From NCBI GenBank assembly GCA_002494625.1, contig DACH01000022.1, positions 62,001-126,000 of the forward strand: a DNA stretch of 64,000 nt, written 5' to 3'. The number at the start of each line of letters is the position of its first letter. The stretch's first letter is position 1. The notes beneath the pieces were generated by a model. The model saw only the letters and a program-made list of their open reading frames with translations, did not search any database and was not told where the DNA came from. Shown here piece after piece: positions 36,292 through 44,394 of the stretch. The stretch comes from Archaeoglobus sp. UBA234 (GTDB lineage Archaea > Halobacteriota > Archaeoglobi > Archaeoglobales > Archaeoglobaceae). Position numbers and translations under genes: made by a program.

Positions 36292-36870
36292 CATTTTTCC
36301 AACCATTTTTCGAAAGATTTGGAGTATTTTAGACCGTTTCTAAGCTTTATTTAATTTATATTTATTTAGTAGAATAAATAACCAAATTACCGTTATTCTT
36401 AAATAAAGAAATTTTAGCTGTTTTTTATTAATTTATAATAATTAACCGTGATAAATCGCTCTATAAATATTCGTTCTTTTCTTTATTCATAATTATTTAT
36501 ATTTTTCTCATGATAACAAAAAATTGTTCTCAAACACCTATATGTTTGTATCCTCTGTTTAATCACCTTGTGGTAGCTTTATTCACCTGTTAAGAGTCTT
36601 ATCCTTCTTGGTTTTTTTGTGTATCACCAGGTTAATGGTCGTCTTCTTCCTTAGGTAGGGTGTGTTCTCGATCGCTTTCTTCAGGTTTTTTTGATTGTTT
36701 TCCCTACTCCTTGGAATTCAACTTCAATACACTTGCTATGTACATATACAATGAAGGTTCAAAAACTGTTGAACCTAATGTGCTTTCAAATATGAAATAA
36801 AAAATTTTAAATAATTCAATTAGCAATGAATGATAAAGTGGACTGTATGAATTGTAAGGGGGCATAAAAT
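36292..36870 (+). other. AT-rich gene-free stretch before cdc6, candidate replication origin
   Basis: 579 bases with no gene I can support. The first 250 are extremely AT-rich (runs such as TTTATTTAATTTATATTTATTTAG) with a motif ATTACCGTTAT at about 36387 and ATTAACCGTGAT at about 36438. Nearer the gene there is a hairpin GGTTCAA/TTGAACC (36756-36775) and a palindrome TATGTACATA (36737-36746). Position directly ahead of an Orc1/Cdc6 gene is typical of archaeal origins, but I see no canonical ORB sequence. Confidence 0.4.
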
Positions 36871-38145
36871 ATGGGAGATGATATTTTCAGCTACTTAGAG
36901 AAGGAGGTTTCAGCGATTCATCTTTTTCTAAAAGAAAACTGGTCGTATTATTTATCTGATGAGTACATTCCTCCTGAACCTCTATACAGAAAAAACCATA
37001 TTGTAGAGCTTGCGAGGCATGTAAAGATTGCACTATCCACAAAACTTTCCGATACCATTTTTCTTGAGGGTCCGCCAGGAACGGGGAAAACTATGTCTTT
37101 CAACATCGTTAAAAGATTTATTGAGAAGGAGATGGAGAAAGAGAAAATTCCCTCGTCGCATATTATTTATCTTCGTGGAGGTGGACAGACTGTCTTAGAG
37201 CTGTTGAGAGATATTTTAAGACACCTCAATTTGCCCCTACCCTCGAAAAGGGCATCATTTGGAGAACACTTCTCGATTCTTGAACGCTCTTTACAGAAGT
37301 GTGAGGGGGGAGTCCATGTCTGTATTGATGAGGTAGATCGTCTTGGTGAGAGAGGAGTTCATGATGTGGATACGCTACTGTATTACTTTTCAAGAACGAG
37401 AGGTCTCTCCTGCACATTGATAACCAATGATGTCATGTTTATCAGCAAGATAAAGGATGCAAGAACAAAAAGCTCCCTCACAAAAGATAAGTCAATAATT
37501 TTTGAGAGGTATAACGCTGAACAATGCTACAACATTTTTTCCGAGAGATGCAAGCTGGCATTCCAGGAAGGAGGAGTTGAAGAGGAAGCCCTGAGGTACC
37601 TATCAGATACCATCGGCTTCGAGACGGGAAGTGTAAGAGATGGCTTGGATATGCTTAGACTTGCAGTTGGACTTGCAATTAAGAGAGAGGAAGATAAGCT
37701 AACCTTAGAGCTAATAAAAGAAGCATGGAAGCTTTTACAGACTGATAAGCTTGTGATGAAGGTTTTTAGCTTTTCAGAATCAATAAGGCTCGTGTTGATG
37801 GCCGTCTTGTTTAATGAATTGTATGGCAAGAGAAAGCAGACTTCAACAGACATACACTATAAACAGAATGAGTTTAGACAGCTACTTGAGAGGGAGTTAA
37901 TTGAGCTACCTACCACAAGGAATCTTATTCTGGAACTTGTTACTGCTGGATTTCTGCATCAGGAAAGGAAAGGGAGAGGATTCAAGAGAGGAGTGGAAAA
38001 TTATTATTCTCTTGCTATTAGTTCTAAAATTCTTAGTGAGGCTTTTATGAGAGATCCTACACTCTCAGTGGTCTATGAAAAAGAATTGGCGGAACTTAGC
38101 GAGTGGAGGAGAATGAAAGCTCGTGAAAAGCTCGGATTGAGATAG
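36871..38145 (+). CDS. Orc1/Cdc6-family replication initiator of the element
   Basis: 424 residues: AAA+ module with Walker A G-P-P-G-T-G-K-T (67-74), Walker B C-I-D-E-V-D-R-L (about 150-157), sensor 1 T-L-I-T-N-D, sensor 2 region G-S-V-R-D-G-L-D-M-L-R, then a C-terminal winged-helix (about 300-400). The Walker A start is preceded by a shortened N-terminus. It differs from typical chromosomal Orc1 wording, which fits a plasmid-borne initiator. SD-like GGGGG before ATG 36871. First gene after the element boundary, next to an AT-rich region. Confidence 0.85.
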   Translation: MGDDIFSYLEKEVSAIHLFLKENWSYYLSDEYIPPEPLYRKNHIVELARHVKIALSTKLSDTIFLEGPPGTGKTMSFNIVKRFIEKEMEKEKIPSSHIIYLRGGGQTVLELLRDILRHLNLPLPSKRASFGEHFSILERSLQKCEGGVHVCIDEVDRLGERGVHDVDTLLYYFSRTRGLSCTLITNDVMFISKIKDARTKSSLTKDKSIIFERYNAEQCYNIFSERCKLAFQEGGVEEEALRYLSDTIGFETGSVRDGLDMLRLAVGLAIKREEDKLTLELIKEAWKLLQTDKLVMKVFSFSESIRLVLMAVLFNELYGKRKQTSTDIHYKQNEFRQLLERELIELPTTRNLILELVTAGFLHQERKGRGFKRGVENYYSLAISSKILSEAFMRDPTLSVVYEKELAELSEWRRMKAREKLGLR

Positions 38146-38164
38146 AGTGACAATAGGTGTAAGC

Positions 38165-39235
38165 ATGATGGAAGACATAAATAATTTGAACTTTGGGAGA
38201 TCGTCTATTGAGATCAATGGTAGAAAGGACTCAGGGAAATCAGCTCTTGCCTATTACATAATGCTTAACTCATTATCAGAGGACAGTTATGCTTTTCTTA
38301 TAAGCACGAAAGAGATCCGTGTAGGAGATATTGTTAATTCTTATCGAAAATGTTCTTTGAACTCTTCAAGTTCTTCAGGTTCAAACTCGGATTTGAAAGA
38401 AATCATCCCAAAGCTTAGGAATATCTATTTTGTTGAGGTAGATGATCTACCATCCCTTTTTAAAAATCTGAGTGAGGCAAGAAAACAAGCCCACTCACTC
38501 AAAGAACAAGGAAAGAGTATAGCAGTTTTTGTTGTTGATGAGGTCACCGCCTTTCTTAAAAGCGGTTTAGGGAGTGGGGGTAAATCATACAATGAGAAAA
38601 TGCAAACTCTCGTTAGAATACTTCATGAGCTTTCGAGGTTTTCTGCCATTTTTGACTGTTTTACGATTGTAACGAACTCCCATAATGTGAATGGCAAGCC
38701 CTATTTTGATTCGGTATTCAACTATTTCTCGAATTACAGGATCCGCACGATAAGAAGGCACAGTAAATTCACCTATAGGGTGGAGAAGGCTGATAAATTC
38801 AATATCCCGTCAATCTGGAAGAAAAAACAGGGAGATGATAGACTCCCAAGCAAAGAACAAAAAGATTACTGGCTACATTCGAAGAGGAAAAAAGGCTTCT
38901 ATCCTCTTCCTCTGAATGGGGGGAAGTGGTTGGTATTTCTAAAAAAAGATAAGGTTGATGAGTTCTGGCTCAAGATTAAAGAGGCTACGGAGAATGGAGA
39001 GCTTGGAGATTACTCAAAGGTGTCCACTCTTGCACACATCAAGAGGATAAAAAGTGATGAGCATGTCATCTATGTCCACACCTACAACTGGAAGGATGAG
39101 GAGGATGTGAGGAGGGTTAGACAGAAACTCAGGGAGCTTGGAGTTTCATGGAGCATTCCCTATAAAACAGATAGAGCAACAAGGAAGAAGATATTTAGTG
39201 AGGGCGTGGGGAAAATAAGCAAGTATTATGAATGA
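38165..39235 (+). CDS. RecA-like P-loop ATPase fused to a BLES03/DUF1917-like domain
   Basis: 356 residues. N-terminal part: Walker A G-R-K-D-S-G-K-S (19-26) and Walker B I-A-V-F-V-V-D-E-V (about 120-128), a RadA/KaiC-type fold with a serine-rich insert (S-S-S-S-S-G-S-N-S). C-terminal part (about 255-350): N-G-G-K-W-L-V-F-L-K-K-D-K-V-D-E-F-W, then H-V-I-Y-V-H-T-Y-N-W-K-D-E-E-D-V-R-R-V-R and S-I-P-Y-K-T-D, which I match to the DUF1917/BLES03 (eIF4E-like) family. ATG 38165 has AGGTG upstream and is preferred to GTG 38147. It follows cdc6 by 19 bases, suggesting a replication or partition role; this is inference. Confidence 0.65.
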   Translation: MMEDINNLNFGRSSIEINGRKDSGKSALAYYIMLNSLSEDSYAFLISTKEIRVGDIVNSYRKCSLNSSSSSGSNSDLKEIIPKLRNIYFVEVDDLPSLFKNLSEARKQAHSLKEQGKSIAVFVVDEVTAFLKSGLGSGGKSYNEKMQTLVRILHELSRFSAIFDCFTIVTNSHNVNGKPYFDSVFNYFSNYRIRTIRRHSKFTYRVEKADKFNIPSIWKKKQGDDRLPSKEQKDYWLHSKRKKGFYPLPLNGGKWLVFLKKDKVDEFWLKIKEATENGELGDYSKVSTLAHIKRIKSDEHVIYVHTYNWKDEEDVRRVRQKLRELGVSWSIPYKTDRATRKKIFSEGVGKISKYYE

Positions 39236-39239
39236 ATTT

Positions 39240-40283
39240 TTATTCTCTCGCAATTCTTACGATCTCGTCGTAAACATCCTCAACAGTTTTCTTATTGTAG
39301 GCTTTAAGTATTTTGTAAACCTCCTTACCTGTTTGGTCGTTCTGGACATTCATTAAGTAATTTAAAATACCTTCGATATCTCTTTTTTCTGCATACCTCT
39401 CAACGATTCTTTTCAATTTATCTGCAGAAGCTCTAACCATCCCTGAACGCCCTGTTCTGACTACCCAGTCTTCATTGGCTACTTCATGTGCTCCTTCAGT
39501 AATTTCATTTATGATTTTCAAAATTTTATCAATTTTATCGGTAACATCAGTCTTAGATTCTATTTCTTGGGGCATTTCCTTCCGTGTAAATTTAAGATAA
39601 TTCTGCTCATCAAGTAGTTTCGTTACTTCAATACCGGTCCTATCTTTGATTGATTTCTCAGCTTCTTCAAAACTCAACCCTTCTCTCTCTGCATAATCTT
39701 TAACGAAATCTGTAATTTCTATTTTAACCATTTTCAAAAAGCGTAAATATCCACTCTCATCCGGGAGGTCAATCTTATAATTTTTTCTAATGTTGTCATC
39801 CCACATGACGAAGAGTCTTGGATTTAGTAAATGTAGGGCTTTAGACGCTCCAGTTGCCCCAAATACTTCTGAGAACCTTTTATAAAGTGTTTTAATCGAG
39901 TTTTCAATGAAGATATCTTTTAAATCTGTGTTTAACAAAGATTGTTTTTTTAACTCACCTAACATGGGTTCAGTTACTTTAATCAACTCATAAACATCAG
40001 AAACATGTTTTTCGAGATTTTCAAAGGCTTTTTTCCCATCATCTGAGTAAATATACCAAACTCTATTGAAATATATTAAAAAGGATGCGATTGCCATTGT
40101 TTTTTCTTCAACGCTCCCTTTTTGGCATACTTTAAGGGCAATGTTGTAAAATTTGTTACCATACTTACTCTCGTAAAGTGCATGGGCTTTTACTAAATTA
40201 TCAAAACCCATATTGAAATTTGAAAAAATTCCATGATAAATTTTTCTAAATTTGTGCAAAAAAGATTTAGATTGAAAAATCAA
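39240..40283 (-). CDS. Hypothetical protein with a glycosylase-like helical core
   Basis: 347 residues if it starts at TTG 40283; an in-frame ATG at 40211 (M-G-F-D-N-L-V-K-A-H) is also possible. The segment G-A-T-G-A-S-K-A-L-H-L-L-N-P-R-L-F-V-M-W-D-D-N-I-R (about 130-155) recalls helix-hairpin-helix DNA glycosylase-type proteins of orphan phage families (the '...LFVPWD' pattern), but key catalytic residues cannot be named. Downstream part is charged and helical. The TTG overlaps the stop of the 56-residue gene before it, so translation may be coupled. Convergent with the fusion ATPase, four bases apart. Confidence 0.5.
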   Translation of the reverse strand: MIFQSKSFLHKFRKIYHGIFSNFNMGFDNLVKAHALYESKYGNKFYNIALKVCQKGSVEEKTMAIASFLIYFNRVWYIYSDDGKKAFENLEKHVSDVYELIKVTEPMLGELKKQSLLNTDLKDIFIENSIKTLYKRFSEVFGATGASKALHLLNPRLFVMWDDNIRKNYKIDLPDESGYLRFLKMVKIEITDFVKDYAEREGLSFEEAEKSIKDRTGIEVTKLLDEQNYLKFTRKEMPQEIESKTDVTDKIDKILKIINEITEGAHEVANEDWVVRTGRSGMVRASADKLKRIVERYAEKRDIEGILNYLMNVQNDQTGKEVYKILKAYNKKTVEDVYDEIVRIARE

Positions 40284-40450
40284 AGAATCTCATAGCTCCA
40301 TCTTCCCTTCTTCCGGTAGAACCTTATATTCTGGGTTCTACCGCTAATCTTTGCTTCTGCCAACGCTTCCTTTCTTCTTATCTCCAAAAACCTCAGCTCA
40401 GAAACTCCCAGATTAGCCATCATTGGCAACTGCTCAACCAGAGAATTCAT
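40280..40450 (-). CDS. Small basic protein (56 aa) behind a leader hairpin
   Basis: Begins M-N-S-L-V-E-Q-L-P-M-M-A-N-L-G and ends F-Y-R-K-K-G-R-W-S-Y-E-I-L; the middle is helical and strongly basic (E-I-R-R-K-E-A-L-A-E-A-K). GAGGTG lies a few bases before the ATG, in the 3' arm of a perfect 10-bp stem (40453-40479), one of the conserved leader hairpins of the element. The stop overlaps the possible TTG start of the next gene. Unknown family; it could bind nucleic acid or form an antitoxin-like partner. Confidence 0.6.
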   Translation of the reverse strand: MNSLVEQLPMMANLGVSELRFLEIRRKEALAEAKISGRTQNIRFYRKKGRWSYEIL

Positions 40451-40452
40451 TT

Positions 40453-40479
40453 AAAACACCTCATGCGGGGAGGTGTTTT
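40453..40479 (-). promoter_or_regulatory. Leader hairpin of the conserved CCCGCAT-loop family
   Basis: Perfect 10-bp stem AAAACACCTC/GAGGTGTTTT with heptaloop CCCGCAT (mRNA sense), two bases before the start codon of the 56-aa gene. The ribosome binding site GAGGTG is inside the 3' arm, so the folded form would hide it. Confidence 0.75.
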
Positions 40480-40652
40480 TCAATCAGGTTAACTGGGGGT
40501 TTTTTGGTGGCAATCAGGTTGGTGTGACATTAAGATACCACGGATTAGCAGAAACAAAGAAACACAGAAATATGAAAATAGAGAAAGATGAAAATATGGA
40601 AATATATAAATATGAGATGGAGCTGTATGGATAATAAGAAAATAGAAAGAAA

Positions 40653-40790
40653 GTGAACTACCCTGCCCTGACGGACGGGGCTTCTCCCGTTCCATCCTGA
40701 CTTTGCGTCAGGACTTCATCTGGGAGTTTGGGGGGTTCACAGCTCCCCCATCCCATGCCTCTCATTAAGGCATGGGCTAAATTGATTGCG
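40653..40790 (-). ncRNA. Candidate guide (omega) RNA at the 3' end of tnpB
   Basis: In IS605 elements the guide RNA spans the end of tnpB and the right end. Here that stretch folds well: TCCTGAC-GCAAA-GTCAGGA (near 40695-40715) and the terminal hairpin GCCCCGTCC/GGGCAGGG. Target guide sequence would come from bases just outside 40653. Extent is by analogy, not by visible promoter. Confidence 0.5.
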
Positions 40791-41920
40791 GCATTTAAAT
40801 CTCGATTGTAGACTAAACCACACTTAGAACATCTGAATTCTCTACTCTTTGTTCGGGCAACATGCCCGCATCTATGACAACTCTTAGACGAATTTTTAGG
40901 ATTAACATACACGACAGGAATTCCTTCTAAATTAGCTTTGTATTCGATGTATTGCTGTAATTTTCGAAAGCTCCAAGCGTGTAATCTTCTGTTGAGTTTA
41001 GCAGAACTATTCATGTTCTCTCTAATCCCGTCAAGCTTTTCCATAGCTATTACTGGTTTTTCGAACTGCTTAGCGTGGGCTACGATTTCATTTGCTATTA
41101 TGTGTAGTTGTTGGTTTACAATTCTTTCCTCTTTACGACCAATCTTCCTAACCAAGTCCAGTCTTTTCTTTCTTTGTAAGTTCCTTCTTAAGTGGGCGTA
41201 TTTTCCTCTGATTTCCCTTATTCTTGCACCACTCCAAAATTTACCCTTCATTGGCTTAGAATTTTGCTTAGAGACGGCAACAGTAGTAGCAATATTCCAC
41301 TCTCCCAAATCAACTCCAATTACTGTTTCTGGTTCGATTAGTTCAATCTCTTTCTTGAGCACGAAGTGGGCATACCATTCTCCATTCTTTTTGACCATTT
41401 CAACCGTGCAGAACTGCCATTTCCCTTGTAAAGCCTCCTCTATGAACTTTCGCTGTCTTTCACCAAAAACTACTGGCAGTGTTACCCTCTCTTTGCGATT
41501 TAAACTTAGAGTTAACCAGTATGGTGTTAGTTTGTTCGTCGTCTTAGCAAAAGAGTAGCAACGCTTGTCGAAACGGATTGAGATTCTCTTTAACTTTGGT
41601 CTCTCGGTCTTAACCTTGCCTTCTTTCTTCTTTTCGTTGAAGCTTTTTACAATTTCTACCGCTTTGTCTCTTGCTGTTTGTATTAGGGCTGTGTTTAGGT
41701 TGAATAGTTTTTTAGCGCTCTCATAACTGTTTTTGTGCAGAAAAGTCTTTGATGTTGAGTTAAAGTTGAGATACCAGTTCACAAGTCTGAAGTACTCTTC
41801 CAAGCACTTGTTCAGAGCTAAAACCTTCTTCTTGTTCGGTCTGAAAACTTTTCCTACCACAGTTAGCTGAACTTCCTTCTTCACGGGAACATCCCTAAAA
41901 TTTTTAATTTCCAAAAACAT
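40658..41920 (-). CDS. tnpB: TnpB, RNA-guided nuclease of IS605 family
   Basis: 420 residues. RuvC catalytic residues line up: D204 in G-V-D-L-G-E-W, E294 in I-A-M-E-K-L-D-G-I, D374 in Y-N-R-D-L-N-A-A-I-N; zinc ribbon C348-x2-C351 and C364-x2-C367. So the nuclease looks intact, and the length is full. The stop codon lies within the right-end hairpin. The gene lies just upstream of the 56-aa gene's leader and so may supply read-through transcription into it. Confidence 0.92.
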   Translation of the reverse strand: MFLEIKNFRDVPVKKEVQLTVVGKVFRPNKKKVLALNKCLEEYFRLVNWYLNFNSTSKTFLHKNSYESAKKLFNLNTALIQTARDKAVEIVKSFNEKKKEGKVKTERPKLKRISIRFDKRCYSFAKTTNKLTPYWLTLSLNRKERVTLPVVFGERQRKFIEEALQGKWQFCTVEMVKKNGEWYAHFVLKKEIELIEPETVIGVDLGEWNIATTVAVSKQNSKPMKGKFWSGARIREIRGKYAHLRRNLQRKKRLDLVRKIGRKEERIVNQQLHIIANEIVAHAKQFEKPVIAMEKLDGIRENMNSSAKLNRRLHAWSFRKLQQYIEYKANLEGIPVVYVNPKNSSKSCHRCGHVARTKSREFRCSKCGLVYNRDLNAAINLAHALMRGMGWGSCEPPKLPDEVLTQSQDGTGEAPSVRAG

Positions 41921-42015
41921 TTAAATCTAACTACCCACCAACCTCCCCTTGCGTATCCCCACGCTTACGCGTGGGGTCTTGCAAGCAACAGAAAGATAAA
42001 AAATGAAAGAATGAA

Positions 42016-42096
42016 TTACTTCTTACCAGTACAACATGGCTGATACCACGGATCCAAGATCAGCCATCTAAGAAATTCCTTTATTTTTTCCTTCAT
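42016..42096 (-). CDS. Tiny protein (26 aa) behind a leader hairpin
   Basis: M-K-E-K-I-K-E-F-L-R-W-L-I-L-D-P-W-Y-Q-P-C-C-T-G-K-K: an amphipathic helix, then a Trp/Tyr/Pro turn with a Cys-Cys pair. The AGGTGAGAGA before the ATG sits in the 3' arm of an 8-bp stem flush with the start codon (42097-42125). It follows the two-helix membrane protein gene by 65 bases. Coding status rests on the ribosome binding site and composition; no family. Confidence 0.45.
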   Translation of the reverse strand: MKEKIKEFLRWLILDPWYQPCCTGKK

Positions 42097-42125
42097 TCTC
42101 TCACCTGTTTGGGGGGAGTGAGAGA
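42097..42125 (-). promoter_or_regulatory. Leader hairpin flush with a start codon (looser family member)
   Basis: Stem TCTCTCAC/GTGAGAGA, 13-base loop rich in C (CCCCCCAAAC), ending exactly at the ATG. The core CACTCCCCCCAAACAGGTG is 19 bases, like the other members. A TATAG-like element about 26 bases upstream of the loop leaves the DNA-operator reading open. Confidence 0.5.
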
Positions 42126-42161
42126 CTATAAGGAGCTTAGCAACAAGGACAGATGATAATG

Positions 42162-42512
42162 TTAGCTGAATCTTCGAAAGAATGACAACATTATACTTAC
42201 AACAGAGAATATCACGAACAGGTAAGGTATCAGATTGGATACTGCCAGAGCTATTTTTGTTGTAGTATTGCTGACCCAATTACCCACAAAAATCAAGATG
42301 TTTCCAGCAACCTCATGCCCAAAACTCATTAGCAAGAATCCTGTAGCTACCATGAATATCATCCAAGAAGATGGTAGGAGCAACCCCACCCATATTTCGA
42401 TGATTTTCTGAGGATCTTCTATGAAAGCCTCTATAGAGTCTATGATAGAGCTCACCATAGAATCAATCAGATGTTCTACGAAATCAACTGGGTTCCACAA
42501 CCTTGAACCCAT
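42162..42512 (-). CDS. Small membrane protein, two helices (116 aa)
   Basis: A mainly amphipathic N-terminal third (V-E-H-L-I-D-S-M-V-S-S-I-I-D-S-I-E-A-F), then three hydrophobic stretches: W-V-G-L-L-L-P-S-S-W-M-I-F-M-V-A, H-E-V-A-G-N-I-L-I-F-V-G and L-I-P-Y-L-F-V-I-F-S-V-V-S-I-M-L. The size and shape fit minor channel proteins of conjugation systems (VirB2/VirB3-like) but the sequence is not recognised. AT-rich TATATATTC element upstream of ATG 42512. Confidence 0.55.
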   Translation of the reverse strand: MGSRLWNPVDFVEHLIDSMVSSIIDSIEAFIEDPQKIIEIWVGLLLPSSWMIFMVATGFLLMSFGHEVAGNILIFVGNWVSNTTTKIALAVSNLIPYLFVIFSVVSIMLSFFRRFS

Positions 42513-42600
42513 AAGTAAAATATATCAAATAGAATATATAATTTTTTTGGCATAAGAGGATTAGTTAGTGGTATCTCTATTACCGATCTCTCACCCATCC

Positions 42601-43503
42601 TCAATAAACCCCCACATGCATGGGATCCTGCTTTAGATACTCTACCTTTGTTGCCCTCGTCACTCTGTCTGTCCTTGTTGTCCTGTCTATCACAAAGTTT
42701 ACGATCCTCTCGACTCTTGTTAAAGCCTTGAAAAGCTCCTTAAAGCCATAGTATTCAATGTATTCCTTGACATTACCTAAGGGGATTTTGTAACCCATCA
42801 GGTAGGCTATCACGCAGGCACTGAACTCTGCTACTACCTCATGCGTTTTGTTATCGCCTTCAAGGTTGTGGAGATAGTCGTCAACTGCATGGCAGAGCTC
42901 GTGAAGAAAAACTATTAGCTCAGGGGATGCGAGCTTAATCACCTTAGCATGAGGAGAGTAAGAGCCATAGCAGTATGTGAATGGGATAGTCTCTATTTTA
43001 AGACTGAGTTCCTCTATGATGCCGTTGAACTCGTATGGAATCTCGAAGTTGAAATCTTTCTGTGGTAAAGGATCTCCCTCTGTATCTTCGTATCTGAAGA
43101 CTGGCAGAGGTTTAAAGGAGACGATCTTCTCAACGAATATTGTCTTCTCGGTTTCAATAATTTCTACTTCTCCGTTTTCATTCATTATTTCTTTGGTTTC
43201 CTTAACCTTAACCGGGACTTTCTTCCTGACGGGAGCTATGATGTAGAAGGCTTTAGCTCCCTTCTTAACTCTCCTTCCCACTTTCTGCCATTGCTTAAAC
43301 CCTCTTGCATCTGTTGTATCGTTCATGAGCATAAGGATGCGGTTAAAGAAGCTCCATCTGTCGGATGGTTTACCATTCCCTTTGAAGATGGCTAAGGCTA
43401 CCTTTTCCGGGTTGTTTTCAAATGCTTTAAGGATGGTCTCTATCGCATTTCTTATCTTGGTCTCCTTTACAGAATTTTGAGCAGAATTTTGGTGAACAGG
43501 CAT
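42601..43503 (-). CDS. ArdC-like antirestriction protein (ssDNA-binding domain plus metallopeptidase)
   Basis: 300 residues. N-terminal ArdC-N-like domain (about 15-115): W-S-F-F-N-R-I-L-M-L, G-F-K-Q-W-Q-K-V-G-R-R-V-K-K-G-A-K-A-F-Y-I. C-terminal metalloprotease-like domain with H-E-L-C-H (about 200-204) and a downstream Glu in H-E-V-V-A-E-F-S-A, forming a gluzincin-type site. Plasmid ArdC proteins bind single-stranded DNA during transfer and protect it from restriction in the new host. Its presence is one of the best signs that this region moves by conjugation. An unusual Lys/Glu-rich insert splits the two domains (about 100-130). Confidence 0.8.
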   Translation of the reverse strand: MPVHQNSAQNSVKETKIRNAIETILKAFENNPEKVALAIFKGNGKPSDRWSFFNRILMLMNDTTDARGFKQWQKVGRRVKKGAKAFYIIAPVRKKVPVKVKETKEIMNENGEVEIIETEKTIFVEKIVSFKPLPVFRYEDTEGDPLPQKDFNFEIPYEFNGIIEELSLKIETIPFTYCYGSYSPHAKVIKLASPELIVFLHELCHAVDDYLHNLEGDNKTHEVVAEFSACVIAYLMGYKIPLGNVKEYIEYYGFKELFKALTRVERIVNFVIDRTTRTDRVTRATKVEYLKQDPMHVGVY

Positions 43504-43512
43504 ACTAACACC

Positions 43513-43695
43513 TTAGTTTTTGTTGTTCAAGATATTATGAGAGCATTCAAGACAAATGGTTGCCAATCCTCTCGAATTTAGAAAAGAGGAATTCAGAGCT
43601 ATGTATATTTCTCCTTTTTCAATGGTTTTTTGGCATTTAGAACAGGTTAGTTTATTTCTGGCTTTTCGAAGAACAGTAATTTTATGCGAAGCCAT
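43513..43695 (-). CDS. Small zinc-ribbon protein (60 aa)
   Basis: C-S-K-C-Q-K-T-I-E-K-G-E-I-Y-I-A-L (about 17-34) and I-C-L-E-C-S-H-N give two CxxC knuckles, a compact treble-clef/zinc ribbon that could bind DNA or protein. ATG 43695 has GGTGG six bases upstream; an earlier in-frame start at 43707 is less likely. Lies nine bases before ArdC on the same strand and 24 bases after the next gene, so it is inside a minus-strand operon. Confidence 0.65.
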   Translation of the reverse strand: MASHKITVLRKARNKLTCSKCQKTIEKGEIYIALNSSFLNSRGLATICLECSHNILNNKN

Positions 43696-43731
43696 AATAA
43701 CCACCAAAAAACTACAAAAAAAGGAAGTAAG

Positions 43732-44196
43732 TTAGTATACAACTTTCATGATCTCTTCAATCTCATCATCCTTCAGGTGGTTTATGAAGTCTCTCGTTGA
43801 AAGCTTGTAGATTCTTACTGAGTCTCTGCTACTAACCTGAGCAAGAGTGGTATCACCGTCTATTTCAAAGAGGATGCTTGCTGAGAATCCCTTGTCACTG
43901 TCTTCAGCTCCGAACTCGACGAAAATTATGTTGTCTTCGCTACTTGCTTGTTCAACCTTGAATATCTTATCTCCTCCGTTTTTCAGGAGGGTGAGTATGA
44001 ACTGCAAGCGATAATGGAACAGACACTTCGTGACCTGCCTCTCACCAGTAAGCTTTTGCAGAAGCTTTTTCTTAGGTGTATCGAGCTCCTTACATACAGG
44101 GCAGGTTGATGCCCTCCATGTGATTTCCTCATATCCTTTTACTTCAACCTCTTCAACCTGCATATTTTTGCCTACTTTCTCAACTTCAACGACCAT
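43732..44196 (-). CDS. Hypothetical protein with cysteine knuckle (154 aa), first gene of the ArdC operon
   Basis: Starts M-V-V-E-V-E-K-V-G-K-N-M-Q-V-E. Contains C-P-V-C-K-E-L-D (about 33-40) with C-L-F-H later (about 58-61), a likely zinc site, then an alpha/beta C-terminal half (F-V-E-F-G-A-E-D-S-D-K-G-F-S-A-S-I-L-F-E). The start at 44196 is fixed by the ribosome binding site GAGGTG in a leader hairpin flush with the ATG; the frame is open further to 44310 without support. Its 160-base leader is strikingly pyrimidine-rich on the message strand. Family not recognised. Confidence 0.65.
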   Translation of the reverse strand: MVVEVEKVGKNMQVEEVEVKGYEEITWRASTCPVCKELDTPKKKLLQKLTGERQVTKCLFHYRLQFILTLLKNGGDKIFKVEQASSEDNIIFVEFGAEDSDKGFSASILFEIDGDTTLAQVSSRDSVRIYKLSTRDFINHLKDDEIEEIMKVVY

Positions 44197-44227
44197 TTTA
44201 ATCACCTCGTGCGGGAAGGTGATTAAA
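44197..44227 (-). promoter_or_regulatory. Leader hairpin of the conserved CCCGCAC-loop family
   Basis: Stem TTTAATCACCT/AGGTGATTAAA (11 bp, plus a U-G pair) closing heptaloop CCCGCAC, ending flush with ATG 44196. Same 19-base core as at 40453 (CACCTTCCCGCACGAGGTG) but with entirely different outer arms that still pair. Confidence 0.75.
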
Positions 44228-44394
44228 AGAGAGAAAAGCTGGGAGATAAAGGAAGAGAACAGACGGATAGAGGGGGAAGGATATAGAGGTTGGAGGGTAG
44301 GAGGATACATAACTCAAGAATGGATGTGTGGAGTGGTAAGAAGACAAAAAGTATAAAAAAGATTAAATATTATTTCTCACTTAATTAATATGTG

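Larger units (their letters stand above)
40653..41983 (-). mobile_element. IS200/IS605-type element with tnpB only (IS1341-like)
   Basis: Left end: hairpin CCCCACGC-TTAC-GCGTGGGG (41957-41976) beyond the tnpB start; right end: the imperfect hairpin GCCCCGTCC-GTCA-GGGCAGGG and terminal GTTCAC (40653-40658), the classic ends of this family. No terminal inverted repeats and no target duplication, as expected. There is no tnpA, so it can move only with help from elsewhere, possibly the complete copy at 53559-55130. End points are estimates to a few bases. Confidence 0.75.

Noticed and set aside
36575..36866. Short minus-strand frames before cdc6 (one of about 56 codons, another ending K-K-T-K-K-D-K-T-L-N-R)
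   Set aside because: Both lie across the cdc6 promoter, and purine-rich bias makes all three frames look protein-like; joining them needs a frameshift at an A7 run.
40489..40695. 68-residue minus-strand frame downstream of tnpB
   Set aside because: Pyrimidine-rich leader sequence of the 56-aa gene; protein is low-complexity (Phe/Ser/Leu) and overlaps the IS right end.
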